Assembly: GCA_011763485.2 (NCBI GenBank)
Contig: JAANSK020143344.1
Span: forward strand, 1 to 25,797
DNA: 25,797 nt
From: Isoetes engelmannii
Lineage: Eukaryota > Streptophyta > Lycopodiopsida > Isoetales > Isoetaceae
Direction of reading: 5' to 3'
Of the stretch, positions 19,885 to 25,797 are shown in pieces (the first letter of the stretch is position 1; each line of letters opens with the position of its first letter). The translations under genes were made by a program, and so were the position numbers. A model generated the notes under the pieces. It made no database searches, was not told the origin of the DNA, and saw only the letters and a program-made list of their open reading frames with translations.

Positions 19885-20398
19885 TATAAGAATTTTTTTT
19901 TGACAATTCCGATGCTTAAGCTATGGCAAGAGAATGCTTGTGATCATGGGGAGGAGATTAAAACTCATAAAAGAATGAAAGAGCGAAATTTTTGTGACAA
20001 TTCCGATGCTCAACTATGTCTAGAAAAAGCTTTGATCATTGGAAGGAGATGATATTCCATAGGAAGGCTCTGAATACATACTATACAGGACACAATTATA
20101 ATATATCACACAATCTTTAATCCTTACAACTACTACTGCAAAATTGTAAGGTTGGTGTAAGGGTGCTCATGATTTTATTCTTTTATTCTTAGGTACAGTA
20201 AGGCATACTTGGAAGTTGGCACGGGATAGTCTCACTCTGGATTGGGCGGTCGATCCCCTCCTTTGGATCCCACTGTTAACTGCGTAGTTAATATTTTATT
20301 GCGCAGTTTGGGGCGTTTTTTAGGATCGATTGAGTTGTTCCATGCCAGAGGCGCTTGATTTGATTCCTTCACCGCTCCTAGCCGCCAGACCATCCCTG
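19885..20398 (+). repeat. Repeat family R, copy D (left half of a copy split by a TRIM)
   Basis: Starts within the second 94-bp unit (TTTGACAATTCCGATGC) and runs to ACCATCCCTG at 20398. The same copy resumes at 21124 as E; removing 20399-21123 and one CCCTG gives ACCATCCCTGCAGTGATCCC, which matches copy B at that place with one difference. Confidence 0.8.
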
Positions 20399-21312
20399 TG
20401 ATACGACACCTTAATTATCGTGCCCCAACCAATTGGGCAAAAGCGTCTAGACGTTGAGGTTTGTTCCTCTATATATGATAATTAGATGCCGCCTCCCCAA
20501 GATCCTCTCGAGTGGTCTCCCATGGGCCCCAAACCATATCAATTCCTCCCCTCCTCGGAATGCTCGCCCTCGAGCATATGGGACTTACATCATTTGCCCA
20601 TGAGGCAATTTACCAATTGGGATGCTCCCATGGATACTTGAACTCGAGACTCGGCTCTGATACCAATTGATACGACACCTTAATTATCGTGCCCCAACCA
20701 ACTGGGCAAAAGCGTCTAAACATTGAGGTTTGACCCTCTATATATGATAATTAGATGCTGCCTCCCCAAGATCCTCTCGAGTGGTCTCCCATGATAAGGA
20801 CTACCCCCGTAGCCTTAACCAACTACCCAAAAGGGTGGATCCTTCAAGGAAATCATTATCCAATGGGTCCCAACCTTTCTAGGCTTTATCCATACCCCAC
20901 AGACCATATCAATTCCTCCCCTACCTCGAGATGCTTGTCCTCAAGCATGTGGAACACATCAATGTTGCCACGAGGAATTGAACCTTGGCTCTGATACCAA
21001 ATTGATAAGGACTACCCCCGTAGCCTTAACCAACTATCCAAAAGGGCGGATCCTTCAAGGAAATCGTTATCCAATGGGCCCCAACCTTTCTAGGCTTTAT
21101 CCCATACCCCACAAACCATATCACCCTGCAGTGATCCCATCGGATTTCATGGCGTATCGGGGGAGAAAAACCCACACCAAAACTCTGATTTTTCCTATGA
21201 GGGACCAGAAATCTACACCGTTACTGCACAGTAACGTGGGATCCTGTCCTCCGAGATCCCCCAAAAAATACCTCTGGGATCCCCCAATCCAGGGTAAGAA
21301 GTATCCCACGCC
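20214..21312. mobile_element. TIR element (MITE-like) inside R copy D/E, split by the TRIM
   Basis: Left end beside TACTTGGA (20206-20213), right end beside TACTTGGG (21313-21320). The right end reads GGGTAAGAAGTATCCCACGCC. The element's own length is about 370 bp once the 725-bp TRIM and its 5-bp duplication are discounted. Confidence 0.45.
20399..21123 (-). mobile_element. Compound TRIM (miniature LTR element) with three LTR blocks
   Basis: The insertion begins TGATACGACACC and ends ACCATATCA, with CCCTG on both sides (20394-20398, 21124-21128). LTR blocks are 20399-20541, 20668-20911 and 21003-21123. Read on the minus strand, each internal segment starts after the LTR with TGGTATCAGAGCC, the initiator-Met-tRNA primer site (20653-20665 and 20987-20999), and ends in a purine tract AGGGGAGGAAT before the next LTR. 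The middle block joins a left part like the first LTR to a full unit like the third (from 20792). No coding capacity, as expected for TRIMs. Structurally it looks whole. Confidence 0.88.
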
Positions 21313-21828
21313 TACTTGGGATCATTGATCCCAAGATAATACCAAGAATATTCTAAATCAAGGGACGGGATACTGAATTTACCGTCACATCACACCCATA
21401 TCAAAGAAAATGCCCTCCTACATGTATTTATACATGTATAAATACATGTAAATACAGAAATTACAAAATAGGTTTCCATACACAAATTTCTCAAACAAAT
21501 AGAAGTTGATATACGAACTTACACGCTTTAGAAATTGGCCTCACAAACAAGCTTCACAGACAAGCTCTATATACAAGCTATGTATGGAAGTTAGAACAGT
21601 TTTGCTTTTCGGCTGCCTCACAATAAATTTGTGCAAGCAGTGGATTGTGCAAGTAGTGCGCCAACTGCATTCCAGACTCATGTTCCTTTCTTTTTGTGTA
21701 TTTTTTGTTCCCTCTACTCTGGACCTACTTTTCATAATTATTTTTAGTCATGGGAGGATATTGCAGCAAGCAAGAGTGTCGTGTCAGCACTTTTATGAAA
21801 GATAGATTAATTTGCTCATTTGTCAGCA
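21124..21828 (+). repeat. Repeat family R, copy E (right half of D/E)
   Basis: Continues from D after the TRIM, with CAGTGATCCCATC, the GGATCCC-rich core, the hairpin region, TCACACCCATATC and the tail ending TTTGTCAGCA at 21828. It carries the unfilled site for the Harbinger-like element. From 21511 it also forms part of the 730-bp tandem unit. Confidence 0.75.
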
Positions 21829-21884
21829 GCTGCAATTCCAAAAGAAGAGCTTTGCACCAATTTTAGATCCCATGAAGTCTAAGG

Positions 21885-22010
21885 TCAATCTACGTCAGAG
21901 AAGTTTGATGGTCCTGGATCTAAGTTTCAGGGATTTTTAAGCCATGTTTAGCTGATCATTTGGGTGCATCCCCATAGATATTTATAAAGTTTAGTTGGTT
22001 CCCTTAGTGG
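21885..22010 (+). mobile_element. Gag-start fragment of the gypsy family (repeated at 22615-22740)
   Basis: The sequence GTCAGAGAAGTTTGATGG and the following HPHRYL-type block correspond to the start of the gag fossil at 14099 (FDGT ... HPHRYP). Only about 40 residues remain and the fragment is broken. It lies just downstream of the R tail, which links R to the gypsy family. Confidence 0.6.
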
Positions 22011-22047
22011 ATCAGTAAACAATGGTGCAATAACAATACAAATGCCA

Positions 22048-22092
22048 CGGTTCTATTGCTATCACGGTTCTATTGCGATAGCAATAGAACCG
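22048..22092. repeat. Perfect 16-bp hairpin
   Basis: CGGTTCTATTGCTATC at 22048-22063 is the exact reverse complement of 22077-22092. The 13-base loop repeats part of the arm (CGGTTCTATTGC). Confidence 0.9.
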
Positions 22093-22777
22093 ACATTCCT
22101 TGGATGGGGGCGGCATATTCTCGGCATATTCTCCACATCTCCTATTTGTAGTGCCTCTTCTTTCATTTCGTTTCATCGGTGTTCTCTTGAGCTCCATTCA
22201 TTTCTGCTCTTTGGCTCCACAAGTCCCCCCCCCTTCTTCAATACGTACTTACACGCTTTAGAAATTGGCCTCACAAACAAGCTTCACAGACAAGCTCTAT
22301 ATACAAGCTATGTATGGAAGTTAGAACAGTTTTGCTTTTCGGCTGCCTCACAATAAATTTGTGCAAGCAGTGGATTGTGCAAGTAGTGCGCCAACTGCAT
22401 TCCAGACTCATGTTCCTTTCTTTTTGTGTATTTTTTGTTCCCTCTACTCTGGACCTACTTTTCATAATTATTTTTAGTCATGGGAGGATATTGCAGCAAG
22501 CAAGAGTGTCGTGTCAGCACTTTTATGAAAGATAGATTAATTTGCTCATTTGTCAGCAGCTGCAATTCCAAAAGAAGAGCTTTGCACCAATTTTAGATCC
22601 CATGAAGTCTAAGGTCAATCTACGTCAGAGAAGTTTGATGGTCCTGGATCTAAGTTTCAGGGATTTTTAAGCCATGTTTAGCTGATCATTTGGGTGCATC
22701 CCCATAGATATTTATAAAGTTTAGTTGGTTCCCTTAGTGGATCAGTAAACAATGGTGCAATAACAATACAAATGCCA

Positions 22778-22822
22778 CGGTTCTATTGCTATCACGGTTC
22801 TATTGCGATAGCAATAGAACCG
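22778..22822. repeat. Perfect 16-bp hairpin, second copy
   Basis: Identical to the hairpin 730 bp upstream and carried by the second tandem unit. Confidence 0.9.
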
Positions 22823-22913
22823 ACATTCCTTGGATGGGGGCGGCATATTCTCGGCATATTCTCCACATCTCCTATTTGTAGTGCCTCTTCTTTCATTTCC
22901 TTTCATCGGCGTT

Positions 22914-23227
22914 CTCTTGAGCTCCATTCATTTCTGCTCTTTGGCTCCACAAGTTCCCCCCCCCTTCCCCCTCCCTTCTTCAGCTTGTTGCCGTGTTCTG
23001 TTGTTTCGGATGGTTTTTTTGCTGGGGTGTGTGTCTTTGAGGATGTGGCCCAGGACCTTCTATTTCTTGTACCTTTTTTGTCTATATGTTATGTTGTGCA
23101 GTCTGTTTTTTCTCCGCGTGGTGCGGTAGCCTTCAAAGGCGCTTTTCTTTCTCTTGAGCTCCTTTCATCTTTGCTCCTTGGCTCCACAAGTTTTTGCCAC
23201 CCTTCGTTCTTCAGCTTGTTATCGTAT
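22914..23227. repeat. Imperfect direct repeat, 237 bp apart
   Basis: The segment CTCTTGAGCTCC ... TTGGCTCCACAAGT ... TTCTTCAGCTTGTT at 22914-22990 recurs at 23151-23227 with scattered changes, indicating an older duplication in the same region. Confidence 0.75.
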
Positions 23228-23313
23228 TTGAGATTTTTTCGGATAGTCTATTATTGTGTTTTGGTTCATTTGATGTTGTGGCTCAATGGCCTTCTATTGC
23301 TTGTATACTCTTT

Positions 23314-23650
23314 CTTCTCGGCGTGGCACTGGGGCCTCCGTGACAGTATTTATTATTATTCATTTTTTTCGGCGTGGCAATGTGGCCTCCCAGACAGTAT
23401 TTATTATTCATTTTTCTCGGCGTGGCACTATAGCCTCCGAGACAGTATTTATTATTATTCATTTTTCTCGGCGTGGCAATGTGGCCTCCGGGACAACATT
23501 TATTATTCATTTTTCTCGGCATGGCATTGTAGCCTCCGAGGCAGTACTAATCGGACGTTTCTTGCGATGATCATTCTGCGAACAGTTCCCGATTGGTCGA
23601 CTGTTGTTTTATTTTCTCGGCGTGGCCTTGCAGCCTCCGAGCCTTGTTAT
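23314..23650. repeat. Minisatellite with alternating 51/48-bp units, each with a hairpin
   Basis: The core CTCGGCGTGGC----GCCTCCGAG starts (at CGGCG) at 23319, 23370, 23418, 23469 and 23517, with a stray sixth copy at 23618. Spacings are 51, 48, 51 and 48, because the TTA run alternates in length. Each core can fold through CTCGG/CCGAG and GGC/GCC. Confidence 0.88.
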
Positions 23651-23959
23651 TCATTTTGATCCATAACGCGCTCTTCAGACACCTAACTCCCTGATGTGGC
23701 ATTTCCTTTTCAGCTTTCATGTTTGCAGGTTCTTGAGGGCGCCTCACCATCGTGTTATTCAAGCATTTTTTGGTTGGCGCACGCTAGCGGCCGAGCTTCA
23801 ACCTTTGGACGCTTTAATGTTTCATCTTTGACAACCCGCAAGGGCGGGCCCGCAAGGACGTGGTTTTTTATCTCGATGAGAAGCTATCGCCAGTTTTTCC
23901 TCACATTTGCGTCAGTTTAAGCAATGGATGGATCACATTTTATCTAGTTTTTCTCATTT
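23651..23959. other. Unassigned intergenic sequence
   Basis: No domain or repeat recognised, apart from a small CCGCAAGG duplication near 23840. Confidence 0.4.
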
Positions 23960-24080
23960 TCATCATGTCTTGATGATTGTCTAGTTTCGGAGCATGTTTA
24001 TCAATGTTTTCAAATTTTCATGTGCTCTTGATGATTGTCTAGTTTTGGAGCATGTTTATCAACGTTTTCAAATTTTCATA
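23960..24080. repeat. 58-bp tandem pair
   Basis: Unit TTGATGATTGTCTAGTTT-GGAGCATGTTTATCAA--TTTTCAAATTTTCAT occurs twice, 58 bp apart. Confidence 0.88.
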
Positions 24081-24560
24081 CCCCTAGTAGGGGAATCAGT
24101 TTGTACTCAAAGATTTTACAAAGCTCAATGAGAACACCACTTCACTTCGCCACTTGATTGTGTCATAGGATCCATCCTAGGAATATAGCACTTGTAACAT
24201 GGACAAATTTTGCACGTAGGATGTCGTCTATGCTAGGACAACTCCACTCGACCAACCCCATGGCATTCAACTTGCATCTCATGAACCTCCTCATAGAACT
24301 AGCTAAACAAATGCCATCAAGCTAGAACAATAGATGAACTTGACGAGGCGGCAGATAGCTTGAAAGGGTCATATGTATCATAATTGATGAATAGGGACCT
24401 TCATACTGAAGAAATGTGAGGTAGCTAGCCCAACCAACTGCAGCACATACGATAAAGGAAGAGGAAACATCGCATATCCAACAATTCCTCTAGGTCCAAT
24501 AGCAACAGCAGTGTAGTATCAAAAAACTTAAGCAGTTCTCGGATAAATAACAAATCAATA
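24081..24560. other. Unassigned sequence with a shared short repeat
   Basis: Contains the second copy of the repeat found at 13147 (about 24368-24450). Otherwise nothing was recognised; it may be the leader of the Gag fossil that follows. Confidence 0.4.
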
Positions 24561-25520
24561 AGTATGGAGGCGAAAGCGTGGTTAGATGAGATGCGGGAAT
24601 TTAGAAACTCCTATGGCATGAAATATAAGGACAAGGGGAAGATAATCATAGCCAACTTAACGAAGGTAGCTAGAATCTGTTGGAACGGCTATGCTAGAGC
24701 AAGGGGGATTCACATAGTTTTGACCCTAAGAACAAGATGAGTGGCCTGAAATAGTTTTTATTTGTGCTTGAGTCATACATGTACTCACAATTAAAGAGTA
24801 TTTTTGATAATTATATTACAATACATGGCTGAAATGGGGTTTTTTGAAAAAAAAATATCATAGGGGTTTTGGGCAGACCCTTGCATGCACATGGCATGTC
24901 CTAGCAAACAGTCTGAAAAGAAACAAATGCAAATTCAAGAAGTTTGCAAAGGCTTCCAAGAGCCATTACGCATTGGTGTCTCACAAATGTCGGCAAATGC
25001 AAGCCTTTTTATAGGTTAACACAAGGAAACTTATCAACGACAGCATATATCCAGGAATTATGAAGCGCTTCTATGTGTCGAACAGAAATGAAAGGGGAGT
25101 TGTGGAGGACTATATCAAGGAGTTGAATAATAGTATCAAAAAGCTTGTAAGAGCTATCAACCTGCAATCAGTGGATGTAGCAGAGGTGAGGCCATTAGCT
25201 TTGAGGAACAAAACTCACAAACTCTAGTACATATTTAGGGAGGCTTGAACAAGGTAAAGAAAATACAAACTCTTATAGCCCAAGAGCCTCAACTCCAGCA
25301 CCAACTCAGCAGACTATAGGAGGCATGGCAAGAAAGTCAGTTTTAACGTGCCTCGAGGTACCTCTATGCAATATTCCAAAGTAGTGAAGCAATTCCTTGA
25401 CTCCATCCCAAAGGACAAAAGGTCTCCAAAATAAATTATGTTTCAGATGCTTTTAACCAAGACACATGACACACATATGTCACTTAAGTCGTTCTGCCAT
25501 GAATGCAGCATGAGGACCAA
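24561..25520 (+). mobile_element. Decayed LTR-retrotransposon gag fossil with CCHC knuckle
   Basis: Scattered Gag-like blocks in order: EAKAWLDEMREFRNSYGMKY, then FYVSNRNERGVVEDYIKELN, and a zinc knuckle with CX2CX4HX4C spacing at about 25439-25480. The order and spacing suit a Ty3/gypsy-type Gag different from the one at 13905. It is broken at many places and probably old. No pol sequence lies in the window. Confidence 0.5.
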
Positions 25521-25797
25521 ATAGAGGAAGTTGAGGAGGAAGCCCAGGACTATCTAGAAGGTGAGTGTCAGAAAGTATTGAGAGTCAATATGGAATAATT
25601 TCAACCATTAGTAAGATGGCAGACAATTATTTTGTCGTTCTTATTGATATAGAATAGAATAGAGTTTTTATAGTCCACATATACCAAGTGATATGTGGAC
25701 CCAAACAAAGAGAACACCAAGCGTATTGCTGTCAAGGATAGACCCCCTCTCCCCCTCCCCCCCCCCTTCCTTGAAGGGCTGGTATACTGTACAGTAG
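25521..25797. other. Unassigned right edge with a pyrimidine-rich tract
   Basis: No coding signal. A C/T-rich tract (25742-25770) lies near the edge. Confidence 0.4.

Larger units (their letters stand above)
21511..22962 (+). repeat. Tandem duplication, two near-identical 730-bp units
   Basis: Unit 1 (21511-22232) and unit 2 (22241-22962) align at a constant offset of 730 bp with only a few differences. Each unit contains the R tail, a gag-start fragment, a hairpin and a C run. Such high identity means a very recent duplication or an assembly effect. Confidence 0.93.

Noticed and set aside
23314-23650. CRISPR-like array
   Set aside because: Units are contiguous with no unique spacers, and the context is a plant nuclear genome.
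22772-23659. 295-codon plus-strand open frame with SFFSAWH repeats
   Set aside because: It begins in the tandem duplication and runs through a minisatellite whose units are multiples of three. Another plus frame and a minus frame are open there too, so the length has a trivial cause and no domain is seen.

Overview
This is a plant nuclear window. Three things point to a land plant: a Dicer-like (DCL) gene with many GT-AG introns, an L1-type LINE whose ORF1 resembles DUF4283, and a miniature LTR element primed from initiator-Met tRNA. The Ty3/gypsy Gag looks more like the Tf1/sushi/Tcn1 chromoviral type than common angiosperm Gags. This hints at a non-seed plant (moss, lycophyte or fern), but it is only an inference.

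Region 1 (1-9602, minus strand) is one host gene, a Dicer-like RNase III. Fifteen exons join in a single open frame of about 879 residues. They cover a short basic N-terminus, the DExD/H helicase ([28 protein letters not shown]), the Dicer dimerisation domain (DUF283) and the start of the platform/PAZ region. The gene leaves the window at its left edge, so the rest of PAZ and both RNase III domains are not visible. No frame break was found. Several introns of 0.5-2 kb carry only small repeats.

Region 2 (9850-22962) is a dense nest of mobile-element fossils built around one repeat family, called R here, with copies A (9850), B (11190), C (15794) and D/E (19885-21828). The segments between R copies are unrelated to each other. 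A-B holds a fragment resembling the N-terminus of a plant sulfate transporter. B-C holds a Ty3/gypsy gag-protease fossil fused to a 236-bp piece of the neighbouring Dicer gene, with one intron retained. C-D holds a 3.3-kb LINE (ORF1, endonuclease, reverse transcriptase). Younger elements are nested inside R: a 577-bp Harbinger/Tourist-like element with TTA target duplication, a 5'-truncated LINE stub with a 17-bp duplication, a TIR element with a roughly 8-bp duplication, and a 725-bp compound TRIM with a CCCTG duplication.

Region 3 (21511-25797) holds a near-identical 730-bp tandem duplication, a hairpin-bearing minisatellite alternating 51 and 48 bp, a 58-bp tandem pair, and a decayed second Gag with a CCHC knuckle. 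No intact gene was recognised there.

The point of most interest is that a small-RNA-processing gene has a near-identical, intron-containing copy of part of itself in the adjacent element cluster. It lies antisense to the gag fossil, so read-through transcription could feed small RNAs back onto the Dicer gene. Whether it does cannot be told from sequence alone.
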